64,000 nt of DNA, taken from the NCBI GenBank assembly GCA_964534275.1, contig CAZHQG010000001.1, positions 176,159 through 240,158 of the forward strand. The letters run 5' to 3'. A model generated the notes under the pieces. The model ran no database searches. It had not been told where the DNA came from and saw only the letters and a program-made list of their open reading frames with translations. Both the position numbers and the translations under genes were made by a program. Origin of the DNA: HRBIN30 sp964534275. GTDB lineage: Bacteria; Desulfobacterota; Binatia; HRBIN30. Positions 27,177 to 36,402 of the stretch are shown piece by piece. Numbering within the stretch: position 1 is the stretch's first letter; every line of letters begins with the position of its first letter.

Positions 27177-29750
27177 TCACGGAACGGCTTGGAGTTCCAC
27201 CTCAGCGATTCCACCTGTGGCAGGCAGGCGAACCCAGATCTTGCCCTCTTGATAGGCCCAACCTGCCCCGGCGTTTTCCAGGTTTTCAGGGGTCTCTAAA
27301 AGAGGCACGGGTACCCCCGCAATGCGCACGGAAGATACAGCGGTGCCGTCGAGCCCCACCAACTCGAGAACGGCTCCGCGTCTGAACTCGGTACCCGGCG
27401 TGTAGCTGAGTTGTACCACCGACCGTTGGCGAATGTGGTCGTGGAACGATTGACTCAATCGCGTGCCGTCGAACACCGTGAACGACGTTTCTTCAGGTCC
27501 AGGAAACACGCGTCCGTACAAGACGCCAGGAGTGTCGGCGTAAGAGTCGACGAGCCCGGGTTCCTCGGTTTCTACGAGCGCATCGATTGTCGGGCGGAGC
27601 AGCGGAACGATTCCACCTTGTTTTAGAAAAAACGGAGCATGGGCTAGAGGCGCGGGTACGACCTGTTCCCCTGGCCCCTCGTACGTGCGGCCCGACCACC
27701 ACTCGATCCACTTCCCGGGTGGAAAGAACACCGCTCGCTCCCTTTGTCCACGCGCGACCACGGGCGCAACGAGAAGGTGGTCGCCCAGGAGATACTGATC
27801 CCAAGGATGTGCTCCGGTGGACGGATATGCGAGGCCGAACGGACGTTGAATTGCGCGCCCATCGGTTTGCAAGCGCTGAGCGTAGGTCCATAGGTACGGA
27901 AAAAGCCGCAGGTGAAGGCGCGTGTAAGTTCGGTACCAGTCGAGCATCTCTGCATCGAACCCATTTAGCGCGGTTGGCTCCCACGCCACGTCGTTCGTGC
28001 TCGTGCCGATTTGCATCGCTGGTGACAATGCGGTGTGCTGGAACCAGCGAGTAAAGAGTTCTTTGTCGGGCGGCGAGTGGCGATAACCTCCCGTATCCGA
28101 AGCGAAAAATGGAAATCCTGAAGGTCCGAGCCCCGAGCCGGCTACAACGGCCGCGGGCAGTCCCCCCACTGCTACGTAGGTGGTTCCCTTTTCCGTGACT
28201 CGCTCTCGATGGCGCGCAAAACTGGCATCGAGATCGCCAGGCCAAATGACTGGCCCGAACACCTGTCCCCCGAAGGCAGAGTGGCGCACCAACAAGAAAC
28301 CGCCGTCAGGAGGCAAAACTTCCGCGTACGTTTGATGATAAAAGAGCTGGTAACGGGCGTGCATGGTGCGCTCGTCGCTCCCGTCCGCAAACAGCCAGCG
28401 GTTGCGGGTTGCCGATGGTCCTACCACGACGTCTTCACCGTAATCGAGCTTAAAGCCGGCGACTCCGAGTTCGGTGTACCTGCGCAGTAGCTGTTGCCAC
28501 CAATGGCGCGCTTCGGGGTTTGTGAAGTCGAGCGGACGACCCCAGGAATTGAAGAGCAAGCCCACGCGGGGCGGGAAGAACCCCCGAGCATTTGCCTCGT
28601 CTCGGAGCGCCTTCGTGGCGGCGGCCCTACTATCTAAGTAGGGCGCGTGCCAAAGTGCCACGCGGAAGCCAAGTCTCCGCACGAGCGCAAACATCTCCTC
28701 AGGGGTGGGAAAGCGCACTGGATCGAAATCGAAGGAGTTCACCGCCGTCGCGTAAGGGCGGTCGATCCACACCGCAGTTGCCGGAAGATCCAATGCCCGC
28801 ATGGTTTGCAGGTCTTGCTCGAACTGAGATTGGTCGCGGTTCTCGTCTCGCCACACGATGGGTCCAAGTGCCCAAGGCGGGGGAAGCTTGGGAAAGCCTG
28901 TTACTTCGTAGTAGTGACGCGTAACATCCAAGCCTGTCGGAGCGGCGAACAAATAGAGCTCGAGTCCTTGCGTGCTCGCTTCGCCCGTTCCGACCAGCAC
29001 CTGGATGGTCCCCGGTTCTTCGTGCTCTACGTCGAACACTGCGGGAGAATACGACGCGACAAAGAGACCCCAACCGCCAGAACCGATGAGAAAGGGAACG
29101 GGGACGTGTGCTTCGTTGTAAAGGCTTTCCAATTCCGGATCGAGTTCGATTTGCATTGCGCGAACTTTCCCACGGTGGTTGACGTCGTCGAAGTACTCGC
29201 CGAGCCCGTAGTAACCGTGCTCTCCTGGCGCAGCGCAGCGTAAACGAAAGTAGGCCACAGGAAGTTGCGCCGGGGGAAACCAGCGAACGCGAAAGCGTCC
29301 GCTATCCAAATGCTCTACGATCAGAGAAGCTCGTGCGTCTTCGGTGTAAAGGAGTTCCAAGCGAACGCTATTGGCGGAGAGCTTCGTAAAAGCGACGGAA
29401 ACTGGCGCAGCCCACTCCAGGCCTTCGGGCGGGGCATACAAAGGGCTCGGAACGATCAAGGGATACGGATCGTAGTTTACAAGCGGATCCACGCGCGGCA
29501 CCGTGCCCAGTTGCCAGCCGGAGACGGGGACGCGAACGAGTTCCTGGGTTCCACGGAGCAAGGTCATGTCGCCAGTACGTTGGTCGATGCGCACCGAATA
29601 GGCTCCGCCAAGCAGCCATTCTTTCGGTGCCGGCGTCTCCAATGGTTCGTGATCGTGCCCGCAGCCTGCACCAAGAACAACGCATACCCAAATCACCAAA
29701 ATCGCGAGTCCCTGGCGCTTGTTGCAAATGGTCGCGCGGAACCTGTGCAT
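27177..29750 (-). CDS. Glycoside hydrolase family 31 lipoprotein (alpha-glucosidase/alpha-xylosidase type)
   Basis: An 857-residue retaining alpha-glycosidase. The N terminus carries a lipobox (VVLGAGC, Cys30), so the enzyme is probably membrane-anchored on the periplasmic or outer face. The nucleophile is Asp436 in GFKLDYGED and the acid/base is Asp552 in FASDTGGY. The N-terminal GH31 beta domain (residues about 45-290) and C-terminal beta domains (YLLGDHLLVAPVV, VFFPPGKWIEWWSG) are in place. GH31 enzymes act on alpha-glucosides, alpha-xylosides or sulfoquinovosides; the specificity cannot be fixed here. A GAGAGGG ribosome site precedes the ATG. Single gene, divergent from the LOG-like gene. 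Confidence 0.93.
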   Translation of the reverse strand: MHRFRATICNKRQGLAILVIWVCVVLGAGCGHDHEPLETPAPKEWLLGGAYSVRIDQRTGDMTLLRGTQELVRVPVSGWQLGTVPRVDPLVNYDPYPLIVPSPLYAPPEGLEWAAPVSVAFTKLSANSVRLELLYTEDARASLIVEHLDSGRFRVRWFPPAQLPVAYFRLRCAAPGEHGYYGLGEYFDDVNHRGKVRAMQIELDPELESLYNEAHVPVPFLIGSGGWGLFVASYSPAVFDVEHEEPGTIQVLVGTGEASTQGLELYLFAAPTGLDVTRHYYEVTGFPKLPPPWALGPIVWRDENRDQSQFEQDLQTMRALDLPATAVWIDRPYATAVNSFDFDPVRFPTPEEMFALVRRLGFRVALWHAPYLDSRAAATKALRDEANARGFFPPRVGLLFNSWGRPLDFTNPEARHWWQQLLRRYTELGVAGFKLDYGEDVVVGPSATRNRWLFADGSDERTMHARYQLFYHQTYAEVLPPDGGFLLVRHSAFGGQVFGPVIWPGDLDASFARHRERVTEKGTTYVAVGGLPAAVVAGSGLGPSGFPFFASDTGGYRHSPPDKELFTRWFQHTALSPAMQIGTSTNDVAWEPTALNGFDAEMLDWYRTYTRLHLRLFPYLWTYAQRLQTDGRAIQRPFGLAYPSTGAHPWDQYLLGDHLLVAPVVARGQRERAVFFPPGKWIEWWSGRTYEGPGEQVVPAPLAHAPFFLKQGGIVPLLRPTIDALVETEEPGLVDSYADTPGVLYGRVFPGPEETSFTVFDGTRLSQSFHDHIRQRSVVQLSYTPGTEFRRGAVLELVGLDGTAVSSVRIAGVPVPLLETPENLENAGAGWAYQEGKIWVRLPATGGIAEVELQAVP

Positions 29751-29931
29751 GAAGCCCTCTCTTGTCGCGCTTTGGTGTTCCCGTCAACAAGAACTCGCGC
29801 GCACTCGCTAGCACCGTTGGTTTGGTTTGGAGAACTCGAGCGTGAATTGCGGCCTGCCCGTAGTTTTGCGATGAAACGCCAGCCACTGTAAGATTTGGTC
29901 GCAACAAACGCCGCCGGCGTGCGGGAGGAAC

Positions 29932-30498
29932 ATGGGAAATCTAAATCCAAAAGACTGCATTTTGTTCAGCGGAGGGCTCAAAGGGAGCGAGGCCTGCTTT
30001 GGCGGGACAGCCGAGCGTTACGGCATCGAAGAGGTGACCTTCACTTTCGAAGGGCACCAGATCGAGCGCCATCGCGGCTTGCGAGTTCTGACCCACGAGG
30101 AGCTTCAAAAGGGCGACGTCAGCCTCGCGTATGTCTCCAAGCTCATGCACCGTCATTATCCAGAAACGGATTACTTCAAGAAGGTGCTACAAACGATTTG
30201 GTACCAAGTGAACAGCGCGCAGGAGATCTTTGTCGTCGGAACGATTTTGCCCGATGGTACCGTCAAGGGTGGAACGGGTTGGGGGGCGGAGTTCGCGAAA
30301 CTGTGCAACAAGCCGCTTTTTGTCTTCGACCAAGTGAAAAACGCCTGGTTTCACTGGCTCGGTGAGCGGTGGGAAGAGGCAGTGCCGACGATCTCGCACA
30401 TCCACTTTTGCGGGACTGGGACCCGGTACCTGGAGCCGAGCGGACGCACGGCGATCGAGGACCTTTTCGCCCGCTCTTTTGGCAAGCCCCAGAGCTAA
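29932..30498 (+). CDS. LOG/SLOG-like Rossmann-fold protein
   Basis: A 188-residue cytoplasmic protein. The N-terminal ILFSGGLKGSEACFG resembles the phosphate-binding loop of the lysine-decarboxylase-like (LOG/SLOG) fold, and the GGTGWGAEFAKL segment at about residues 111-122 corresponds to the PGGxGTxxE signature of that superfamily with a changed sequence. FVVGTILPDGTVKGG and NKPLFVFDQ are conserved-looking. The family is related to nucleotide-handling or nucleotide-sensing proteins; I cannot name a specific reaction. A GGGAGGA site precedes the ATG. It stands alone between GH31 and the RRM gene. Confidence 0.7.
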   Translation: MGNLNPKDCILFSGGLKGSEACFGGTAERYGIEEVTFTFEGHQIERHRGLRVLTHEELQKGDVSLAYVSKLMHRHYPETDYFKKVLQTIWYQVNSAQEIFVVGTILPDGTVKGGTGWGAEFAKLCNKPLFVFDQVKNAWFHWLGERWEEAVPTISHIHFCGTGTRYLEPSGRTAIEDLFARSFGKPQS

Positions 30499-30594
30499 CG
30501 CGTTCGAACAACGCTAAATCGCACGGAGCATGACGCCGGGCGCGCGGTTTTGAGGTGCTGTGCGCCCGCTCGGCGCCGTTGCACACGAAGCAAG

Positions 30595-30897
30595 TTAGCG
30601 GCGGCTGCCGCGTCCTCCGCGGCCGCTTGGGCGTCCGCCGGGGCCCTTGCTTTGCTCCCGAGCTTCGCTCACGGTGATGTTCCGGCCCATAAAGGACGTC
30701 CCGTTGAACTGCTCGATCGCCTGCGCTGCTTCCGTGGCCGAGCTCATTTCAACGAAACCAAAGCCGCGTGAACGGCCTGTGTACCGGTCGGTCACCACCG
30801 AGGCAGAGTCGCAGTGCCCCGCCTGCGAGAACAACGCATGCAAATCCGCATCGGTGGCCTCGAAAGGCAAATTGCCGACGTATAGTTTCCGACCCAT
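30595..30897 (-). CDS. RRM-type RNA-binding protein
   Basis: A 100-residue protein with a single RNA recognition motif. RNP2 is LYVGNL and RNP1 is RGFGFVEM. A short Gly/Arg-rich tail (GGRPSGRGGRGSRR) follows. This is the small bacterial RRM class found in cyanobacteria and delta-lineage bacteria, often cold- or stress-responsive. An AGGAGG site followed by an A-run precedes the ATG. The 240 bases upstream may hold a long 5' leader; no known thermosensor element recognised. Confidence 0.95.
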   Translation of the reverse strand: MGRKLYVGNLPFEATDADLHALFSQAGHCDSASVVTDRYTGRSRGFGFVEMSSATEAAQAIEQFNGTSFMGRNITVSEAREQSKGPGGRPSGRGGRGSRR

Positions 30898-31137
30898 TTT
30901 TTTTCCTCCTTCATCTTGCCCACGAGGGCTGGTTCCGTTTCATTTTGCTCCGGGTCGGATGACTGCCGGCTGCGTTACTCCCAGCCAGATGCTCATGTCG
31001 AACCCGCAATCTGCTCGGCTGGAATGAAAGCCGGGCAATCGAGAGCGTTCTCTCCTTACCAGCTATCAGCCTACCGCACAACCAGCAGTGAATGCTCCGT
31101 GGCTCCACCGGTGGAAAGGAGCTCCATTGAAGGGCGG

Positions 31138-32871
31138 CTAACGCAGCGACGAGATCCCCGTTGCCCCGGAGGAGTTTGCTCTGTGGTGAGTCGAACACGA
31201 GCCGCTCTTTCGTTTTGGTGGACCTGAACGGAGCCACGATGCGGCGCCCATGAAAGTGGCAGCGAGGCACGCAATCAGGAACCACTGGTGCCCTCCCTCC
31301 GTGGCAAGCGACCAACGCGGCGGTGGGAGGACCAGCGTGGCGATCGCAGCCTGTGGTCGGTCGGGCGGCATGAGGATTCGAAATCGGCCAACAGCGTCGA
31401 TCACGGCTGTGATCCCCGTAGGGGTGACGCGAATTTGTGGGCGGTGTGTTTCGATGCTGCGAAACACGGTGCCGACGAGTGAGAGTCGCTTCCCTTCTAG
31501 CCCAGAGAACCAAGAGTCATTGGACATTGTGAGCAGCAATTCGGCACCGCTGCGGGCGGCTGCGTGCGACAGCGCGGGCATAAGAGCGTCGTAGCAAATC
31601 AAGGGCGCTACTCGGATCGTACGGTCTTCTCCGAGGGGCAGCGAAACAACCTTGATTTCGCGTCCGGGCTTCCATGTCCCAAGCCAAGGAAGCCAACGGC
31701 GCACGAAACCATAATCTGCCCAGGAAGGTACATGCTCCGTCCATGGGAACGGGTACACCTTGCGGTACACTTCCGTGTGTAGACCCGCCCCTGCATCGGG
31801 AATCAGAAAGAACGCAGCGTTGTATTCGCCGACATCGTCCCGATCGTATGCACCAAGCACCAGAGGCCGAGCGTGTATTTGCACGAATGCAGCAATCTCT
31901 CGGTCGAACAGAGCTCCGTCAGGACTTTTGGGCTTCCCGAACGTTGTTGGGTAGACGGTTTCGGGCCATACCCAGAAGTCAGCTTGTTCGACCTGTGGGC
32001 GGGTCAGGGTGAAGTAACGGTCGAGGATCAGCCGCACAGCAGCGAAGGTGCCGAGCTCCTCGCGCAATTGGTCGTAATGCGAAATGTTGCCTTGGACAGC
32101 CCCAACACGTACCACCGCTGTGTTTCTTTCCCCAGCTTGCCCATCAATGCTGCGAATCCGCCAGCTCCCGTACACCCACAATGCAGCCATGAGGCTTGCT
32201 ACTGTTCCGAGCAGAGCCGCAGCGAACCTACGAGGATGCTGGGCATGAAGAGACCCGCAGGCGTGAGCAAGAAGGACGTTTGCGAACACCAAAAAAAAGG
32301 TCAGTAAATGTACGCCACCAAGGTCGGCAGCCTGGGCCCAAGGGAGCGCGCCGAGCAAGCCAAGACCCAGCGTGTCGCCAAGAAACTTGGTGGGCACGGT
32401 TCGTTCACAAGCTGTGTAAACCGCGGCTGCCGCCAGGGCTTGTTGGATCGTGGAAGCAAACGAAACGAGCTTGGGCCTTTGCCGGAGTACGAACAGTACG
32501 AAAGCCAAGGCGATGAATTGAGGTTCCAAAAGCGGACTCGAAAGGTACAGAACAATGCGGGCTGTGACTGCAGAGAGGCCCGTATATTCGGCGAGTGCCT
32601 GAGCGAACCAGTCGAACGTACTCCCGACGAACGCGATCGAGCAGACGACGCTAGTGGCGAACGCGGCACGGAGCGACTGATGCCGCATCCACAGCCACGA
32701 CCACGGGACGAGGCCGATCCACCCGAGAACGGCCCAGGGCCAGGCGACGCGGGCGTACGCCCACAGCAGCGCGACACCCGCGAGAATGCACGCCGCTCCG
32801 ACAAAAAACGGCGCGTACGCTACGGTCCAGGCACGTTGCATGCAGCGGGAACTCTGCGCAGCCAGCCTCAC
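31138..32871 (-). CDS. lnt: Apolipoprotein N-acyltransferase
   Basis: A 577-residue inner-membrane enzyme that adds the third acyl chain to the N-terminal Cys of lipoproteins. The first ~230 residues hold several transmembrane segments; the rest is a nitrilase-like domain. The Glu-Lys-Cys triad is visible: Glu in FWVWPETVYP, Lys in EVYRKVYPFPW, Cys in APLICYDAL. The ending is longer than usual, with a Ser/Arg-rich tail of about 30 residues. The GTG at 32871 overlaps the stop of the upstream gene; an ATG ten codons later (32841) is the alternative start. Makes sense with LolA and the several lipobox proteins in the window. Confidence 0.9.
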   Translation of the reverse strand: MRLAAQSSRCMQRAWTVAYAPFFVGAACILAGVALLWAYARVAWPWAVLGWIGLVPWSWLWMRHQSLRAAFATSVVCSIAFVGSTFDWFAQALAEYTGLSAVTARIVLYLSSPLLEPQFIALAFVLFVLRQRPKLVSFASTIQQALAAAAVYTACERTVPTKFLGDTLGLGLLGALPWAQAADLGGVHLLTFFLVFANVLLAHACGSLHAQHPRRFAAALLGTVASLMAALWVYGSWRIRSIDGQAGERNTAVVRVGAVQGNISHYDQLREELGTFAAVRLILDRYFTLTRPQVEQADFWVWPETVYPTTFGKPKSPDGALFDREIAAFVQIHARPLVLGAYDRDDVGEYNAAFFLIPDAGAGLHTEVYRKVYPFPWTEHVPSWADYGFVRRWLPWLGTWKPGREIKVVSLPLGEDRTIRVAPLICYDALMPALSHAAARSGAELLLTMSNDSWFSGLEGKRLSLVGTVFRSIETHRPQIRVTPTGITAVIDAVGRFRILMPPDRPQAAIATLVLPPPRWSLATEGGHQWFLIACLAATFMGAASWLRSGPPKRKSGSCSTHHRANSSGATGISSLR

Positions 32872-33608
32872 TCCGCAGCATCGACACCAGGGCGAGCGCT
32901 TTCGTTGGGTACCTCGACGAAGGGCACAACCGTGTCGGGCACCTGCAGGACTTCGAGAGGAAGTCCAGGAGGCGCCAGCTCAGGCGGTACAACAAGGTCC
33001 GGGGGAAGCGGGATGCGATTGCCGCTGGCATCGAACAGTTCTGCGTCGGGATGAAAGATCAAGATTGGCGGCAGAGGCTTGCCATCGTCCGTGACCTGAT
33101 AATGCCGGGCATAACCCGGTGGCAGCTCGAAGTTGTCCGGTACGATTAAGCCGCTTTTCGGCGGGTTGGTCCCGGGCGGTGGAAAGAGTGCAATCCCACT
33201 TGGTTCATCGTGGGAAGCACTTGTCGCCCCCGTGCTAGGAGAGCCGTTGGGTTCTTCTGCCGTGTGCGGCTTGTCGGTCGGGCTGTCGTGTCGACCTGCT
33301 TGCAGGCCATGTTCGATGGACGACTTTGGGTTCAAGCGGACGCGGATGGCCGGCGCACTTGGGGGTCGCGGAGGCTCGACGCGGCTGCGTAAGGGTTGGC
33401 TGACCACCGTGTGCGAGTTTTTTGCGTCGTCCGACCGGGCTTGAGGGCTGCTTGGGTTTGACAGGTACCAAACCGCCGCAACAAAGATGACCAACAATGT
33501 TGCAACGACGGACCAGCGGCGCCAATTGGTGCCGTTGCGCGTCGGAACCACGCGGACACCGTCAGGGCGCAGCGCGATCGTGAACCGCTTACCGGGCTGG
33601 TCAGACAT
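32868..33608 (-). CDS. Single-pass membrane protein, proline-rich, unknown function
   Basis: A 246-residue protein with a short cytoplasmic N terminus, one membrane helix (VVATLLVIFVAAVWYL, about residues 34-49) and a long Pro/Ser-rich periplasmic part. The last ~90 residues look more ordered (LPPGYARHYQVTDDGKPLPP, LPPDLVVPPELAPPGLPLEV). I recognise no family. Its stop overlaps the lnt start by four bases, so the two are translated together; the context suggests an envelope role but nothing specific. Confidence 0.6.
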   Translation of the reverse strand: MSDQPGKRFTIALRPDGVRVVPTRNGTNWRRWSVVATLLVIFVAAVWYLSNPSSPQARSDDAKNSHTVVSQPLRSRVEPPRPPSAPAIRVRLNPKSSIEHGLQAGRHDSPTDKPHTAEEPNGSPSTGATSASHDEPSGIALFPPPGTNPPKSGLIVPDNFELPPGYARHYQVTDDGKPLPPILIFHPDAELFDASGNRIPLPPDLVVPPELAPPGLPLEVLQVPDTVVPFVEVPNESARPGVDAAE

Positions 33609-33678
33609 GCGAAAGCATTTTAGGCAGGGTAGCCGATATTGGGCAACGGCGGGCAGCGAAGACTAGAGGAGGACTCTC

Positions 33679-34812
33679 TCACCACCGGCACATCTGAGCG
33701 ACCCGTTCGCGATGCCATTCGGGGGTCCCAAAAGCATAGCGGTTCCACTGCGCCCGTTTGAACCAGATGTGCAGGTCGTGTTCCCACGTGAAGCCAATCC
33801 CACCGTGGACGCGCAGGGCACTCTCGGCGACCGCAGCATACACGTCGGCCAAGTGGCCTTTCGCGAGCGACGCCGCATACGTTGCCAGCCGCGGCATCGC
33901 GTCGAGGGTGTGCGCAGCGTACCACATCAGGGAGCGCGCTGGTTCGATTTGGGCCACCATCTCAGCGCAGCGGTGTTTCACTGCCTGAAACGACCCGATG
34001 GGGCGGCCAAACTGGGTACGCACCTTGGCGTAGGCAACGGACATCTCCAGCAATCGTTGGGCGCCACCCAGGGAATCTGCCGCGAGAAACACTGCAGCCG
34101 CATCGAACACGCGGGTGAGGGCATTCACTGCACGTTCTCCGGAGACAAACACAGCCTTGCGTGGCACCGCGACGTCTTCGAAGCTGACCTCGTACACACG
34201 CCGGGTGCGATCCACGTCGTCCATGGGGCGTACAGTGATGCCCGGCTGATTGTTTGGCACGAGGACGACCACGGTGGTTTTTGCCCTGCCCGCGGGAGCT
34301 GTACAGACAACCAGGAATACGTCAGCGAGATGCGCGTCCAGCACGAATCGCTTCGTTCCGCTCAGACGCACCCCCAATCTGGTTGCCGTGCAGCGGGTCT
34401 CCAGCGCGCAAGGCCAGCTCGATGCCTGGGCTTCGAACCACGCAACAGTGCCAATTGCCTGCCCCTGCGTGAGCGCTGGTAGCCACTCGCTTCGTAGAGC
34501 TTTGCTGCCCGCGTCGCGCAGTAACAGAAGCGCAAGGGTATTTGCCAAGTAAGGACCCGGCACCGCGGCGCGGCCCATTTCCTCAGCCAAAAGGGCAGCG
34601 TCGAGAAACGTGCCCCCAGAGCCGCCAAATTCTGGAGGGGCCAGCAATCCCACCCAACCAAGCTCCGCCATGCGGCGGTACAACTGGCGGAGAGCAGCTT
34701 CGCTCTCCGCGTCGAACAGAGCGTGCGCACTGCTTGGTGGCCACTCCTTTGCCAAGAAGTCGCGAGCGGTGTGTTGCAGTTGCTCTTGCTCGGGGGAAAG
34801 GCCGAAATTCAT
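33679..34812 (-). CDS. Acyl-CoA dehydrogenase family protein (small, non-canonical subunit type)
   Basis: A 377-residue protein of the acyl-CoA dehydrogenase superfamily. The N-terminal helical domain starts MNFGLSPEQEQLQHTARDFL, and AELGWVGLLAPPEFGG, then SYAKVRTQFGRPIGSFQAVKHRCAE (in shorter terms VRTQFGRPIG) and HGGIGFTWEHDLH are typical. The usual end motif with the catalytic Glu (YEGTSEIQ) is absent; the protein stops shortly after HIWFKRA. This fits the partner subunit of heterodimeric enzymes such as the mycobacterial FadE pairs. Its start overlaps the stop of the other dehydrogenase (ATGA), so they are translated as a pair. Confidence 0.9.
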   Translation of the reverse strand: MNFGLSPEQEQLQHTARDFLAKEWPPSSAHALFDAESEAALRQLYRRMAELGWVGLLAPPEFGGSGGTFLDAALLAEEMGRAAVPGPYLANTLALLLLRDAGSKALRSEWLPALTQGQAIGTVAWFEAQASSWPCALETRCTATRLGVRLSGTKRFVLDAHLADVFLVVCTAPAGRAKTTVVVLVPNNQPGITVRPMDDVDRTRRVYEVSFEDVAVPRKAVFVSGERAVNALTRVFDAAAVFLAADSLGGAQRLLEMSVAYAKVRTQFGRPIGSFQAVKHRCAEMVAQIEPARSLMWYAAHTLDAMPRLATYAASLAKGHLADVYAAVAESALRVHGGIGFTWEHDLHIWFKRAQWNRYAFGTPEWHRERVAQMCRW

Positions 34813-36029
34813 CGTTGTGCTCCATCTTGAAGCGCTGTGCCTTTAGGTTCCCGCGGCAAACCAAGCCCACGCTCGCTAATGATGTTTTTCTGAATTTCCG
34901 AAGTCCCCCCTCCGATGATCATGCCGAGGGTGAACATGAACTCGCGCATCCATTCCCCACGGTCGAGCGCGAACTTCGAGTGCGCACTTTGCGTGGCGTA
35001 GCTGCCAAGCAGATCCAGAGCACACGCGGTGATATCGTGGTTGAGTTCGGTAGAAACGAGTTTGTTCACCGAGGCGGCGATCCCCCGTGGGCGTCCCGCG
35101 ATCGAGTCGCTGAGTTGGCGGTATGCGTGGTATTTCATCGCCTCCACCCGCATTGCCAGGGCTGCAAGGCGTTGGCGAACCACGGGGTCTTCAATTGCCG
35201 AGTTTGCCTCGCGCGTACAAAGTTTTGCCAGGCGCACCAACTTCGCAAATAATTCTTGAGTGCGGGTGGCGGCACCCAACATGTTCCGTTCGTGTGCCAG
35301 GGTGGCGTTGGCAACTTGCCATCCCTGGTGCAAGCCGCCAACCAATTGATTCCGTGGCACTCGGACGTTGTCGAACCACACCTCGTTGAAGCCGCGCTCG
35401 CCAGTCATTTGGACCAGCGGGCGAACCGTGATCCCCGGGGACCTCATGTCGATCAGAAGGTACGAGATCCCTTGGTGCTTCGGTGCGGAGGGGTCCGTGC
35501 GCACGAGGCAAAACATCCAGTCGGCAAACTGGGCATTGGAAGTCCAAATTTTCTGACCGTTGACGATGAACTCGTCCCCGACCAACTCCGCACGGGTTTG
35601 TAACGAAGCCAGGTCCGACCCGGCGCCCGGCTCGGAGTAACCTTGGCACCAAATTTCTTCGGCGGTGAGGATCTTTGGAAGGAAGCGGCGTTTCTGTTCT
35701 TCGCTCCCGTACTGAATCAGAGTCGGCCCCACCATTTGGATACCCATCTGCCCGATGAGCCCGGGCGCACGAGCGCGCACCAGTTCCTCGTCGACGATGG
35801 CCTGAGTGACAACGTCGAGCCCTTGGCCGCCGTACTCCTTGGGCCACGTGAGCGCAACATATCCTGCTTCGTACAATTTACGTTGCCATGCTTTGGCCCG
35901 TGCGATTCGGCGGGGATCGTCGTAGGCCAACATTTGTTCGCTTCGGCCACGCGCGGGGAGATTTTTGCGTAACCAAGCACGAAATTGCCGGCGGAACGCC
36001 TCGTGTTCAGGGGAGTAGTTCAAGTCCAT
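34809..36029 (-). CDS. Acyl-CoA dehydrogenase family protein (partner of the 33679 gene)
   Basis: A 406-residue acyl-CoA dehydrogenase. WPKEYGGQGLDVV, CQGYSEPGAGSDLASL and NGQKIWTSNAQFADWMF show the FAD/substrate-binding middle domain. At the usual catalytic position the motif reads IGGGTSEIQKNIISERGLG: the YEGT Glu is Gly. This signature is typical of heterodimeric FadE-type enzymes acting on bulky or branched CoA esters (sterol, terpenoid, aromatic side chains), where the base lies elsewhere. An AGAGG site precedes the ATG. First gene of the two-gene operon. Confidence 0.93.
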   Translation of the reverse strand: MDLNYSPEHEAFRRQFRAWLRKNLPARGRSEQMLAYDDPRRIARAKAWQRKLYEAGYVALTWPKEYGGQGLDVVTQAIVDEELVRARAPGLIGQMGIQMVGPTLIQYGSEEQKRRFLPKILTAEEIWCQGYSEPGAGSDLASLQTRAELVGDEFIVNGQKIWTSNAQFADWMFCLVRTDPSAPKHQGISYLLIDMRSPGITVRPLVQMTGERGFNEVWFDNVRVPRNQLVGGLHQGWQVANATLAHERNMLGAATRTQELFAKLVRLAKLCTREANSAIEDPVVRQRLAALAMRVEAMKYHAYRQLSDSIAGRPRGIAASVNKLVSTELNHDITACALDLLGSYATQSAHSKFALDRGEWMREFMFTLGMIIGGGTSEIQKNIISERGLGLPREPKGTALQDGAQR

Positions 36030-36402
36030 CGTGTTAACCTCTTTGTGGCCGGTTGCCGCGAGAACGCACCAGACGGCGAATGATGCGGCAGGTCAGGTTT
36101 GAAGGCAACAGTGGGGCTGGATTGGGTTTCCGCGCGATTCGAGGAGTACTCGGCGATCAACGGGTCGGGTACCCGTACGTGCCCGGCTTGGCGCCTCGCG
36201 GGTTTTCTCACGCTCGGGGTCTTGTCTTGGGCTGCCCGTAAGGGGACCGACCGTTCGCGTAACCGATTCGACGATGGTCCGCGGATCCGATAACCTGTCC
36301 GACAACCTGCACTTGGCGGCCGCGCGCGGGTGCCTGCATCCATGCACGTTGTTTCTTCGTCGTAGGGTAGGCTACAAGATTGTGCTGGCCGGGAGGAACA
36401 GA
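36030..36402. other. Divergent intergenic region
   Basis: About 370 bases between the dehydrogenase pair and the small membrane-protein gene. No coding signal that stands apart from frame extensions; expected to hold two promoters. No repeats or RNA genes seen. Confidence 0.4.
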
